From assembly GCA_050692915.1 (NCBI GenBank), contig JBOGVU010000033.1:1-25984 (forward strand): 25,984 nucleotides of DNA. The letters are read 5' to 3'. Shown piece after piece: positions 16,966 to 24,273 of this stretch. The position numbers were made by a program, and so were the translations under genes. Under the pieces are notes generated by a model that worked only from the letters and a program-made list of their open reading frames with translations, searched no databases and was not told the origin of the DNA. Each line of letters starts with the position of its first letter. Positions within the stretch are counted from its first letter, which is position 1. This stretch comes from CALAEC01 sp050692915. Lineage in GTDB: Bacteria; Actinomycetota; UBA4738; CALAEC01.

Positions 16966-17439
16966 CTAACCGGCGCGATTCTCCCCGGGATCCGTCAAAG
17001 GACGCCCGGGCTGCTTGAAGAAGCGGGGCGCGCTGATCAGCAGGATCGCCGCCGCCAGGATGCCCACGATCCCCCCCGTTGTTGCCGGGCCGGCGAAAAA
17101 GTCGCCGAAAGCCAGGTCCAAGAGGGAGGCGGTGATGACCATCACAGGGAACGTCCACATCGCCCACCACGCCCACTGGCGATCCTGTCGGAACCCGAAG
17201 AGGAGGATGGCGCCAAGGAGCACCCCGAAGGCCATCAGGTACAGGCCGCCGGTGCGGACGCTGAAATCACTGAGCTGGGAACCGTCCACGCTCTCGGCCG
17301 CGATCTGGGCGATTGTCTTGCCAGTCACATGCCATGCCTGGTAGGTCACGCCACTGGCCAGGTCGACGAGGCCCTGGGCCACACTGATCACCGCCATCGC
17401 AAGCAGACCCCACCATCCATGCCGTTGCAGCCACAACAT
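16966..17439 (-). CDS. Small polytopic membrane protein, unknown
   Basis: A 157-aa protein starting MLWLQRHGWWGLLAMAVI at an ATG with an excellent AAAGGAGG site upstream. Four hydrophobic segments are visible (about 8-30, 64-84, 90-110 and 120-138). The sequence between the first two holds YQAWHVTGKTIAQIAAES. It is not a family I recognise; the first helix with GLVDLASG is vaguely like small integral membrane proteins of the DoxX/DUF-type. It lies 85 bp downstream of the 303-aa membrane protein on the same strand and is probably part of the same TetR-controlled unit, within the segment bounded by the att-like repeats. Confidence 0.75.
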   Translation of the reverse strand: MLWLQRHGWWGLLAMAVISVAQGLVDLASGVTYQAWHVTGKTIAQIAAESVDGSQLSDFSVRTGGLYLMAFGVLLGAILLFGFRQDRQWAWWAMWTFPVMVITASLLDLAFGDFFAGPATTGGIVGILAAAILLISAPRFFKQPGRPLTDPGENRAG

Positions 17440-17524
17440 CGGAACCTCCTTTGGTTACGCGGACCTCGCCCATGCTGCTCGACCACGAGAAGTAACTCGA
17501 TCGCGCCGCCCCCGTGGGTCGGTG

Positions 17525-18436
17525 CTATCTCAGGGCTGCCTGTTGTAAGGAGGGACGCCGAGAGGGGATAGACACGCCCTCCCTCTGATGACGGACCTCG
17601 CCTGCCGTGAAGTAGAGGACAGCCCATGTGATCATGGCGACGCCCCAGCCTGTGCCTTGGCTCCCTGATAGGTCTGGATACACGATGAAGCCCACGCCGA
17701 GGAGCGCCACCATGAACGAGGCACTCCACGCCGAGTAGCGCCATCCGGAGAGGGCAGATGCTCCAAGCAGGCCTACCAAAACGACGTGCACGCCGTACTC
17801 CGCCATGATGTGGTAGTGGAGGCCTCGCCAGTGCGGGTCTGCAGAGACGCCGTTCAGTTCCAGTCGGACCTGGGCGATCGTGAGGAGAGCCGCGGGGATG
17901 ACAGCGATGGCCCACAGGCCGGTCATGAGCGGGTCGGCAGGCTTCGGCGGTTTCCGGACCGGGTTGCCCGGATGAAGCAGGGCGGCGGTGACGACGAGGG
18001 CCATGGCGGGGAGGACCGCGGGAGGGATTTGCGACGGGCCGACACTCACCAACGCCAACGGCAGCGTGAGGATCGACAAGAACAGGCCCCCTGCAGCCTG
18101 CCAGATGGGAGCCACCCTGGTCCGCGGACGCCTCAGCTGCAGAGCGAGGCCGAACAGGACCATCACGTGGCTGGCCGAGAGGGCGAGGTAGTGAACGACG
18201 TGAGGGGCGAACGAGCCGCCGATACGGTCGAACTCCAACTGGCTCGCGTAGAGGCGCTCGAGGAAGTCCTCCGGCAGCCAGGCGAAGAACCAGAACAGGT
18301 TCACCTTCCAGAAGAGGCCCCCGATGTTCGCCAACAGAAGAGCGATCACAGCGTAGAAGGTGATCCTCCTGGCCCTTCCCCAGCCCGACTCCGTGTCGAG
18401 ATCTGGGTCCGGAGGGGTGACTTCGTCCCTGGCCAT
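17525..18436 (-). CDS. Polytopic membrane protein under TetR control
   Basis: A 303-aa membrane protein with about seven to eight hydrophobic helices. After a polar N-terminus come ITFYAVIALLLANIGGLFW (~25-45), a helix near 80-98 (HYLALSASHVMVLFGLAL), and others at ~112-132, 137-152, 168-188, 208-228, 235-252 and 262-278. Loops contain several His and Trp residues (WRGLHYHIMAEYGVH). I do not recognise the family; a transporter or redox membrane protein would fit. ATG 18436 is preceded by GAGGGGG. It is divergent from a TetR gene and its promoter overlaps a perfect 19-bp palindrome, so the TetR protein most likely represses it until an unknown ligand is present. Confidence 0.78.
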   Translation of the reverse strand: MARDEVTPPDPDLDTESGWGRARRITFYAVIALLLANIGGLFWKVNLFWFFAWLPEDFLERLYASQLEFDRIGGSFAPHVVHYLALSASHVMVLFGLALQLRRPRTRVAPIWQAAGGLFLSILTLPLALVSVGPSQIPPAVLPAMALVVTAALLHPGNPVRKPPKPADPLMTGLWAIAVIPAALLTIAQVRLELNGVSADPHWRGLHYHIMAEYGVHVVLVGLLGASALSGWRYSAWSASFMVALLGVGFIVYPDLSGSQGTGWGVAMITWAVLYFTAGEVRHQREGVSIPSRRPSLQQAALR

Positions 18437-18465
18437 CTTCGACCCCCTCTGCTCGGTGCAGTGCT

Positions 18466-18493
18466 ACTATACATGCTTGCAGGAATACTGCAA
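18466..18493 (-). promoter_or_regulatory. Promoter of the 303-aa membrane protein
   Basis: On the minus strand TTGCAG (18493-18488) and TATAGT (18471-18466) form a -35/-10 pair with a 16-bp spacer; the -10 matches consensus at five of six bases. It is directed at the ATG ending at 18436, about 30 bp downstream. The palindromic operator covers the -35 and most of the spacer. Confidence 0.65.
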
Positions 18494-18494
18494 G
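18476..18494. promoter_or_regulatory. TetR-type palindromic operator
   Basis: CTTGCAG-GAATA-CTGCAAG is a perfect inverted repeat with 7-bp arms in the gap between the divergent TetR and membrane-protein genes. It sits over the -35 of the membrane-protein promoter and about 28 bp before the tetR start, so binding could shut off both genes. Confidence 0.75.
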
Positions 18495-18521
18495 TCCTGA
18501 GGATGATTTAAGGTGCCGCCC

Positions 18522-19130
18522 ATGTCGCTCCGAGAGACCCGCAAACGAGCTGCACAGCGCCTGGTGATCGACGCGGCGTTTGAGCTGATGTTGGAACGTG
18601 GTTACTCCGCCACGACGATGACCGCCATCGCCGAGCACGCCGGCGTCGCCGAGCGCACCGTGTACAACCTGTTCCGGTCGAAGACCGGTCTCATGCTCGC
18701 CACGCTCCGGGACCGCGCCCTCGGTGGTGAGGATCAGCCCCTGATCGCCGACCACGCGCACATGTGGAGCCTGGATGACCCGGTCGAGATCATCGAGTTC
18801 GCCGTCGAGACGAACCACCGGGTGGCAAGCCGAGCCCTCTCCCTCTTTCGAGTTGCCTATCAGGCAGCCGCTGTAGAACCAGAGATCGCGGACGCTCTTG
18901 CAGAACTCGAAGAGTTCCGGTACCAGCACCAAGGCGAAGTCGTCGACATGCTCAGAGAGAAGGGGTTCCTGAGGAGCGACGTCCCCTACGAACTCCTGAA
19001 GAGAGGTGTCTGGCTGCTCCAGGGGCCAGAAACGGTCATCAAAGCGATGGACGCGGGCTGGGACCTCAACACTTACAGCGACTGGCTTCGGGATTCACTG
19101 TCACGACTTCTTCTGGACAAGAGTAGATGA
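18522..19130 (+). CDS. TetR-family transcriptional regulator
   Basis: A 202-aa regulator. Residues ~8-60 form the TetR helix-turn-helix (VIDAAFELMLERGYSATTMT, then IAEHAGVAERTVYNLFRSKT), followed by an all-helical ligand and dimer domain. ATG 18522 has AAGG 8 nt upstream; a GTG at 18513 is an alternative start adding three residues. The recognition helix reads AERTVYNLF, the ordinary TetR form. It is divergent from the membrane-protein pair and should bind the palindrome 18476-18494, repressing them and itself. The ligand is unknown; the neighbouring membrane proteins suggest a small hydrophobic compound, which is inference only. Confidence 0.9.
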   Translation: MSLRETRKRAAQRLVIDAAFELMLERGYSATTMTAIAEHAGVAERTVYNLFRSKTGLMLATLRDRALGGEDQPLIADHAHMWSLDDPVEIIEFAVETNHRVASRALSLFRVAYQAAAVEPEIADALAELEEFRYQHQGEVVDMLREKGFLRSDVPYELLKRGVWLLQGPETVIKAMDAGWDLNTYSDWLRDSLSRLLLDKSR

Positions 19131-19328
19131 GAGACCCACTAATCCATGACTCAAGCTCCCCGGATTTGGTCGCCGCGGACTGCGGGTGTGTGGTCATGGT
19201 TCGAATGGCGACTGGGAAGTAGCTGCACGACCGCGACGACCCTCTGAGTGGGTGGTGGGCAGTGCAAGCAGATCAAGCAAGAAGCCAAGGAACCCAAGAC
19301 CTAGACGGACGACCTAGACTGAGCGCTG

Positions 19329-19508
19329 CTTGCCTTGCATGCCGCAGGAATGCCGCAAGGCGCATACGAACGAGCACTAACCCATACGAACTTTTAAGAG
19401 CCGAGTGAAGGGCTCGACCAGAGCCTTCAGCCATTTCCGCAGGTGGGTGAACCGCTTCGCAGCGGCCTCATAATCCGTGGGTCGGTGGTTCGAGTCCACC
19501 CCGCCCCA
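19329..19508 (+). repeat. att-like direct repeat, copy 2
   Basis: Second copy of the segment at 16635. It shares CTTGCCTTGCATGCCGCA, the octamer pair ATGCCGCA (19339-19346 and 19350-19357), CCATTTCCGCAGGT and the tRNA-derived end. A further TGCCGCA/ATGCCGCA pair lies to the right at 19591-19608. The two copies are in the same orientation and enclose about 2.5 kb with two membrane-protein genes and the TetR gene. Confidence 0.7.
19462..19508 (+). other. tRNA 3' half (CAT anticodon), copy 2
   Basis: Same arrangement as copy 1: CTCATAA loop, TCCGT, variable loop, T-arm GGTGG-TTCGAGT-CCACC, acceptor strand CCGCCCC and discriminator A. Here CCA is not encoded (CAG follows). The T-stem differs from copy 1 by an exchanged A-T pair on both sides, so pairing is preserved. 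No 5' half is present. Confidence 0.75.
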
Positions 19509-19579
19509 CAGGGGGCACGACGAAAGTCCCTGGTCAGAGGGGCCTTTTCGGTCCCGGGGAGGGGAACCGGACCACCTCC

Positions 19580-19797
19580 GCGCCGCCCTCTGCCGCACAG
19601 ATGCCGCATTCTGCACGGAAACTGCCCCGTGGGCGGCGTCGAGATGCTCGGCCAGCCGGTCCATCTGGTTGGGGAAGAGATGCCCCTACAGATCCAGGGT
19701 CAGCCGGATGCTGGAGTGACGCAGGTGAGTGCCGGAGGTTGTGAATCCGAAGGTCGTCCGGGAGGCCCGCCGCGCCGATCGCCGGCAGCCACGTCCA
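19580..19797 (-). pseudogene. Tyrosine recombinase (integrase) C-terminal remnant
   Basis: On the minus strand one frame gives WLPAIGAAGLPDDLRIHNLR with H after it, the integrase box containing HxxR. A second frame resumes with HLRHSSIRLTLDL, then a TAG, then GHLFPNQMDRLAEHLDAAH. In tyrosine recombinases this last block reads ...TLDxYGHL..., so the catalytic tyrosine codon is now amber (plus-strand 19686-19688). About 20 residues are missing between the two blocks. The N-terminal part is gone, replaced on the right by a transposase fragment. Its position beside the tRNA 3' half fits an integrase next to its attachment site. Confidence 0.75.
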
Positions 19798-19799
19798 GC

Positions 19800-20080
19800 G
19801 ACGAAAAGACGCCAAAGTACTCGGGTCCGTTCGACGAGGTGTTCCGGAACGAGGTGATGCGCACCTCGGTCCGGGCTCCTCGAGCCAACGCCGTCGCCGA
19901 GCGGTGGGTGAGGACCGCAAGGACCAGTGCCTGGACTGGCTCCTGGTGCGCGGTCGTCGCCACCTCGAGCGCGTCCTGCGCGCTTACGTCTCCCACTACA
20001 ACCGTGGGAGACCCCATCGCGGCCTTCGGCTGGCAACGCCCGAGCGATCGGAGACCGCTCCCTCCGCACCCGTCAACCCC
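19800..20080 (+). mobile_element. Transposase C-terminal remnant (DDE, IS481/IS3-like), frameshifted
   Basis: From 19800 one frame gives FDEVFRNEVMRTSVRAPRAN followed by AVAERWVRT, the end of a DDE integrase core including the last catalytic glutamate. Near 19911-19920 the frame changes, and the neighbouring frame continues DQCLDWLLVRGRRHLERVLR and AYVSHYNRGRPHRGLRLATP, the classical C-terminus of such transposases. The N-terminal two thirds and clear terminal inverted repeats are missing, so this is a dead fragment. Confidence 0.75.
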
Positions 20081-20317
20081 ACCCAGTGTCACTGCCTTCG
20101 CCCACGTGGAGGAGGGCGGCGACCGGTTCACGGGCTGGGAGCAACGCACGGTTCAGTTCACTGAGGGCTGAGAGCACAAGCCGCGACCAGCTGCGTCGAT
20201 GCTGGCGTCTACTGGGCGCGATGGCATGGAGCGGCACGGGGATTGTCCGCGTAGACAGGCTGGGGAACAACCAGGGGATTGAGAGTCACGGTCAGATTCT
20301 CGAAGGAGCCGCAACTG

Positions 20318-20692
20318 CTAGCCGATCTCCTCCGTCACCGCGAGGACGTTCCCCTCGCTGTCCTTGAACCAGCCTCCTTTGAAGCCTTCCATCTGGGCAA
20401 GGCCGTTGACAGTCTTGATGCCGGGAACATCGATGTCCTCGAATTGGACCCCGCGGCTTCGCAGATCCTCCATCTCGGCCTCGACGTTGGGCACTATCCA
20501 GCCGGCCACAGTTGCAGTTCCGCCGCTAGCCCTCGTCGGGTAGATGTCGAACCGGACGCCTCCGCTCTCGAACTGGACCCCCTCGTCCTCCTCCTTGATG
20601 ACCTTGAACCCGAGGGCATCCGTGTAGAACGACTTGGCCCTGGCCAGATCGTTACACGGAATCATGGCCCCGATCGGGTAATCACTCAGCAT
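20318..20692 (-). CDS. VOC-family (glyoxalase-like) protein
   Basis: A 124-aa single VOC domain: GAMIPCNDLARAKSFYTDAL then GFKVIKEEDEGVQFESGG in the first beta-alpha-beta-beta-beta unit, and GWIVPNVEAEMEDLRSRGV then GGWFKDSEGNVLAV in the second. The second unit ends with the usual D-x-x-G-N motif. The typical metal-site positions are not all His/Glu, so the activity is unknown; it may be a binding or resistance protein. ATG 20692 follows a strong AAGGAGGAGG. It is divergent from the copper ATPase with its own promoter at 20735-20763. Confidence 0.88.
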   Translation of the reverse strand: MLSDYPIGAMIPCNDLARAKSFYTDALGFKVIKEEDEGVQFESGGVRFDIYPTRASGGTATVAGWIVPNVEAEMEDLRSRGVQFEDIDVPGIKTVNGLAQMEGFKGGWFKDSEGNVLAVTEEIG

Positions 20693-20734
20693 GGCTCCTC
20701 CTCCTCCTTGGTCGGCCAGTCGGATCTCATAAGC

Positions 20735-20763
20735 ACGTTACCGATCATCGGAGATTCGCACAA
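20735..20763 (-). promoter_or_regulatory. Promoter of the VOC gene
   Basis: On the minus strand TTGTGC (20763-20758) and TAACGT (20740-20735) are separated by 17 bp and lie about 40 bp before the VOC start. The -10 fits TANNNT and the -35 starts with TTG. Confidence 0.45.
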
Positions 20764-20779
20764 GGGTTTGCCAACAGCT

Positions 20780-20828
20780 TTGACATCTCCGTTTCGGAGG
20801 CGAGTTGCCTGGACGCTGGCAAGCCAGC
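20780..20828 (+). promoter_or_regulatory. Candidate regulated promoter of the copper ATPase
   Basis: A perfect -35, TTGACA (20780-20785), is followed at once by the dyad CTCCG-TTT-CGGAG (20787-20799), and then by a poor -10 candidate (TTGCCT, 20805-20810) at the long 19-bp spacing typical of MerR/CueR-type promoters. A second palindrome, GCTGGC-AA-GCCAGC, follows at 20815-20828. No MerR or CsoR gene is in the window. The copper-sensing interpretation is inference. Confidence 0.4.
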
Positions 20829-20862
20829 CTCGCAATCTCGTTGAACCGGTAGTCTGGAGGCG

Positions 20863-23832
20863 ATGGGCGTTGCCGAGCTTCTCGTTACCAGCGGCGGCGT
20901 CGTCCTGATCGGGCTGCTGGCCTGGTACTTCTTCGCGCCGAGGCGCGCCGTCTCCGCCGTGCGGCGGGGGGGCGTCCAGGAGGTCGAGGTCACCGTCAGG
21001 GGTGGCTACGCGCCCAACGTCATCCGGGTCCGGGCCGGAGTTCCCCTCCGAGTGACCTTCGACCGCCGGGAGAGCGGCGAGTGCACCTCCGAGGTGGTCT
21101 TCCCGGACTTCCGCCTCCGCCGGCCCCTCCCGGCGTTCGCACGCACCACCGTGCAGCTCACGCCGCAGCGGAGCGGCGAGTACGGATTCGCCTGCGGGAT
21201 GAACATGGTCCACGGGACGCTGCTCGTAGAGGCGGACGGCGAGAGGTCGGGTGGCGACGCCCCCGGGGAGGTCGGAGAGCTCCTGACCGCCCTCGTAGCC
21301 CACGAGCACGACGGAGGAACGGTGGCGCTCGAGCCGGGCCGGCAGGAGGGGCGGCGAGCGCAGAGTCGTCTCGCCCTCCGAGATCCCACCGCCTGCTCGA
21401 CCTGTGTCGACTCGATCGAAGCGGTTCTCACCGCAGTTCCGGGAGTGGACCGGGTCCTCCCGGACCGGGCGGGGAGCGGCCTTGACGTGGAGTACAACAA
21501 CGAGAGGGTCTCGGTCGAGGACCTCCGGCGCGCCGTCGCCGAGGTCGGCTACCGGGTGGAAGCGGTCTCGGAGCCCGGCGCGGAGGCAGGCGAGGACGAG
21601 GAGGCCGCGGAGCGTAGGCGGGAGATCCGCGACCTGGGGCGACGGGTCATCGTCGGCGCGCTCCTGACCCTCCCGGTGGTGGTCGCCGTCATGGGCAGCG
21701 AGGTCCTCCAGGCTGACTGGGTCCCGGTCGCCCTGATGAACCCCTGGCTCCAGCTCGGCCTGACCGTGCCGGTGTTCGTGTACACGGGCTGGCCGATCCA
21801 CACGGTGGGATGGCGCGCCCTCCGTCACCGCTCGGCCGAGATGAACAGCCTGATCACCCTGGGAACCACCGCGGCGTTCGGCTACAGCGCGCTCGTCACC
21901 GTGGCCCCGGCCCTCGTTCCGGCGGAGGCGCGGGACGTCTACTACGAGGCGGTGGGGGTGATCCTCACCCTGATCCTGCTCGGGCGGCTGCTAGAGGCCC
22001 GAGCTAGGGCGGGAACGGGGGAGGCGATCCGGAGCCTCCTGGGCCTCCGCCCCCGGACCGCTCGGGTCCTGCGCGGCGGCGAGGAGCTGGAGCTCTCCGT
22101 CGACGAGGTCCGGGTCGGGGACGAGGTGGTCGTCCGGCCGGGGGAGAAGGTGCCGGTCGACGGGCGGATCGTGGACGGCCACTCCACGATGGACGAGTCG
22201 ATGGTGACCGGGGAATCGATCCCGGTGGAGAAGGGTCCGGGCGACGAGGTGGTCGGGGCGACCATCAACCAGACCGGGTCGTTCCGCTTCCGGACCACCG
22301 CGGTAGGGGCGGACACGTTCCTGGCGCAGATCGTCCGGCTCGTCCGGGAGGCCCAGGCCTCGAAGGCACCGATCCAGCGGCTGGCCGACGCCGTGGCCGG
22401 GTACTTCGTGCCCGCCGTGATCTTCATCGCCATCGCCACCTTCGTGCTGTGGTTCGACGTCGGCCCAGAACCTGGCGTGACGCTCGGGCTGGTCAGCGCG
22501 GTCTCCGTCCTCATCATCGCCTGCCCGTGCGCGCTGGGCCTGGCCACCCCGCTGTCCATCATGGTGGGGACGGGCAAGGGCGCCCAGAACGGCATCCTGA
22601 TCCGGAGCGCCGAGGCCCTGGAGACCGCCCACCGGGTGGACACCGTGGTGCTCGATAAGACGGGGACCATCACCCGCGGAGAACCGCGGCTCACGGACGT
22701 GGTGGTTCGGGATGGCTCGGAGGATGATCTCCTCCGCCTCGTCGCCTCGGCCGAGCGGGTCTCGGAGCATCCGCTCGGGGAGGCCGTGGTTCGCGGCGCC
22801 AGTGACCGTGGTGTGGAGTTGGAGGAGCCGGAGGGGTTCGAGTCGGTCACTGGGAAGGGTGTGCGGGCCACGGTCGCCGAAAGGCAGGTCGTGGTCGGGA
22901 GCCGGCACCTGCTCAGAGATATGGGAGTGGACCCCTCCACTCTCGAGGATGACGCGGCCCGCCTCGAGGAGGATGGGAAGACCGCCATCTTCGCGGCGGT
23001 GGACGGCCGTGCGGCCGGTGTACTGGCCGTGGCCGACGTGCCCAAGGAGGAGTCGGCTCACGCGATCGCGGCGTTGCGGCGCCGCGGGCTCGAGGCGGTG
23101 ATGATCACCGGGGACAACCGGCGGACCGCCGCGGCGATCGCCCACCAGGTCGGCGTCGGCCGGGCGCTGGCCGAGGTGCTCCCGGAAGATAAGGCCAGGG
23201 AGGTGGAGCGGCTCCAGGGTGAGCGGGGGGTGGTGGCCATGGTCGGCGACGGCATCAACGACGCCCCTGCCCTGGCACAGGCCGACGTGGGAGTGGCCAT
23301 CGGGACCGGGACCGACGTGGCCATCGAATCCTCGGACCTGACGCTGGTATCGGGCGATCTTCGAGGCGTGGTGACCGCCGTGGACCTCAGCCGAGCCACG
23401 ATGCGGAACATCAAGCAGAATCTGTTCTTCGCTTTCGTCTACAACGTGGCCGGTATCCCTCTGGCGGCCGGCGTGCTCTACCCCTTCACGGGGCTGCTCC
23501 TCAGCCCGATCATCGCCGCGACGGCCATGGCGCTCAGCTCCCTCTCCGTGGTGGGGAACGCTAACCGGCTCCGTGGGTTCTCACCGCAGCCGATCCCGGC
23601 CATCCCGTCGCCCCCGGTTGGCGAAGTGGAGGTGGAGGTAGGCTCGTCACGGCCAGGGGAGGAGGCGATGGCCACGGTTAAAGACCCGGTGTGCGGGATG
23701 GACGTCGACCCCGCGTCGGCCGCCGGGACCGAGGAGTACGCAGGCCAGACCTACTCCTTCTGTTCCCAGGCGTGCCTTGAGCGGTTCCGCGAACGGCCTC
23801 AGGACTTCGCGTCCTCCGGGCCGGGTACCTGA
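20863..23832 (+). CDS. copA: Copper-type P1B ATPase with cupredoxin, HMA and YHS domains
   Basis: A 989-aa fusion. Residues 4-24 are a membrane helix. Residues ~38-123 are a cupredoxin-like domain (C74; C111, M113, M115 and H117 in FACGMNMVHG). Residues ~168-235 are an HMA-like domain whose metal loop is CSTC (C178, C181). The ATPase core has the CPC motif (C554, C556), TGES (449-452), DKTGTIT (D598), SEHPLGEA, VGDGINDAP and an M8 helix with ALSSLSVVGNANRLR. A Pro-rich linker leads to a YHS domain (~938-982; C944, C967, C971). P1B-1 ATPases export Cu+ from the cytoplasm; the extra domains may receive or deliver copper. ATG 20863 has GGAGG only 2 nt upstream, an unusually short gap. YHS may also be made alone (internal ATG 23668). 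Confidence 0.92.
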   Translation: MGVAELLVTSGGVVLIGLLAWYFFAPRRAVSAVRRGGVQEVEVTVRGGYAPNVIRVRAGVPLRVTFDRRESGECTSEVVFPDFRLRRPLPAFARTTVQLTPQRSGEYGFACGMNMVHGTLLVEADGERSGGDAPGEVGELLTALVAHEHDGGTVALEPGRQEGRRAQSRLALRDPTACSTCVDSIEAVLTAVPGVDRVLPDRAGSGLDVEYNNERVSVEDLRRAVAEVGYRVEAVSEPGAEAGEDEEAAERRREIRDLGRRVIVGALLTLPVVVAVMGSEVLQADWVPVALMNPWLQLGLTVPVFVYTGWPIHTVGWRALRHRSAEMNSLITLGTTAAFGYSALVTVAPALVPAEARDVYYEAVGVILTLILLGRLLEARARAGTGEAIRSLLGLRPRTARVLRGGEELELSVDEVRVGDEVVVRPGEKVPVDGRIVDGHSTMDESMVTGESIPVEKGPGDEVVGATINQTGSFRFRTTAVGADTFLAQIVRLVREAQASKAPIQRLADAVAGYFVPAVIFIAIATFVLWFDVGPEPGVTLGLVSAVSVLIIACPCALGLATPLSIMVGTGKGAQNGILIRSAEALETAHRVDTVVLDKTGTITRGEPRLTDVVVRDGSEDDLLRLVASAERVSEHPLGEAVVRGASDRGVELEEPEGFESVTGKGVRATVAERQVVVGSRHLLRDMGVDPSTLEDDAARLEEDGKTAIFAAVDGRAAGVLAVADVPKEESAHAIAALRRRGLEAVMITGDNRRTAAAIAHQVGVGRALAEVLPEDKAREVERLQGERGVVAMVGDGINDAPALAQADVGVAIGTGTDVAIESSDLTLVSGDLRGVVTAVDLSRATMRNIKQNLFFAFVYNVAGIPLAAGVLYPFTGLLLSPIIAATAMALSSLSVVGNANRLRGFSPQPIPAIPSPPVGEVEVEVGSSRPGEEAMATVKDPVCGMDVDPASAAGTEEYAGQTYSFCSQACLERFRERPQDFASSGPGT

Positions 23833-23890
23833 GTCATGCGCCTCGAACCTGGGCAGGCCTGGGCGCTGTCGCGTGGTCCGGCTGGGTTGG

Positions 23891-23896
23891 TACACT
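23891..23896 (+). promoter_or_regulatory. -10 element for a leaderless start
   Basis: TACACT lies 7 nt before the ATG at 23904, with no ribosome-binding site between them. This spacing would start the mRNA at or next to the ATG, as is common for leaderless genes in Actinomycetota. No good -35 is seen. Confidence 0.4.
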
Positions 23897-23903
23897 GCCC
23901 TTG

Positions 23904-24164
23904 ATGAGCCGGGCTCTTGTCATCGTATTGGTCCTGGTCCTCGCCCTCCTCAGTCTGCCCGTCCTCGTCTCGATGGACTGGATGGAGCCCTGCCCGACCT
24001 GTGACGGAGCCGGGATGCTGGTGGCCTCGGGACTGTGCCTGGCGGTGATCACGCTGTTCACCCTGCTCCTTCCCACCTCGATCGCATCATTGCGCCTCGC
24101 TGCTTCGGTGCCCCGATCTCGCCTGACGATCTCAGGCATCGAGCGCCCTCCGAGAAGCGCCTAG
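23904..24164 (+). CDS. Small membrane protein with a CPTC motif
   Basis: An 86-aa protein: helix 1 (ALVIVLVLVLALLSLPVLV, ~4-22), an outer or inner loop MDWMEPCPTCDGAG with a CxxC pair, helix 2 (~38-58) and a basic tail. The loop could bind a metal or form a disulfide, which would suit the copper/thiol neighbourhood, but I know no family for it. It has no ribosome site, and a -10-like TACACT sits 7 nt upstream, suggesting leaderless translation. It lies between the copper ATPase and the BNR-repeat protein. Confidence 0.6.
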   Translation: MSRALVIVLVLVLALLSLPVLVSMDWMEPCPTCDGAGMLVASGLCLAVITLFTLLLPTSIASLRLAASVPRSRLTISGIERPPRSA

Positions 24165-24273
24165 CTCCTTCCCCTAACCGGGGCTGCCCAGCCGCGGCCT
24201 GACCCACGCTGAGGTCCGCCCGGCGGCCTTCCCCCGGAACCCGAGCAGACCGACGACACCGAGGAGGGGATCC

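Larger units (their letters stand above)
19131..20317. other. Region of decayed mobile DNA without intact genes
   Basis: I see no intact gene. The first ~200 bp (19131-19328) hold nothing recognisable. Then come the second att-like repeat with a tRNA 3' half, a broken integrase end on the minus strand, and a broken transposase end on the plus strand. The last ~240 bp (20081-20317) show nothing I can name before the VOC gene. Confidence 0.6.

Noticed and set aside
19377..19664. A normal protein gene reading GGVDSNHRPTDYE on the minus strand
   Set aside because: This peptide type arises from reading tRNA genes antisense; the frame mixes an integrase end, tRNA antisense and the repeat tail, so it is not annotated as a gene although the tail is listed as a finding.
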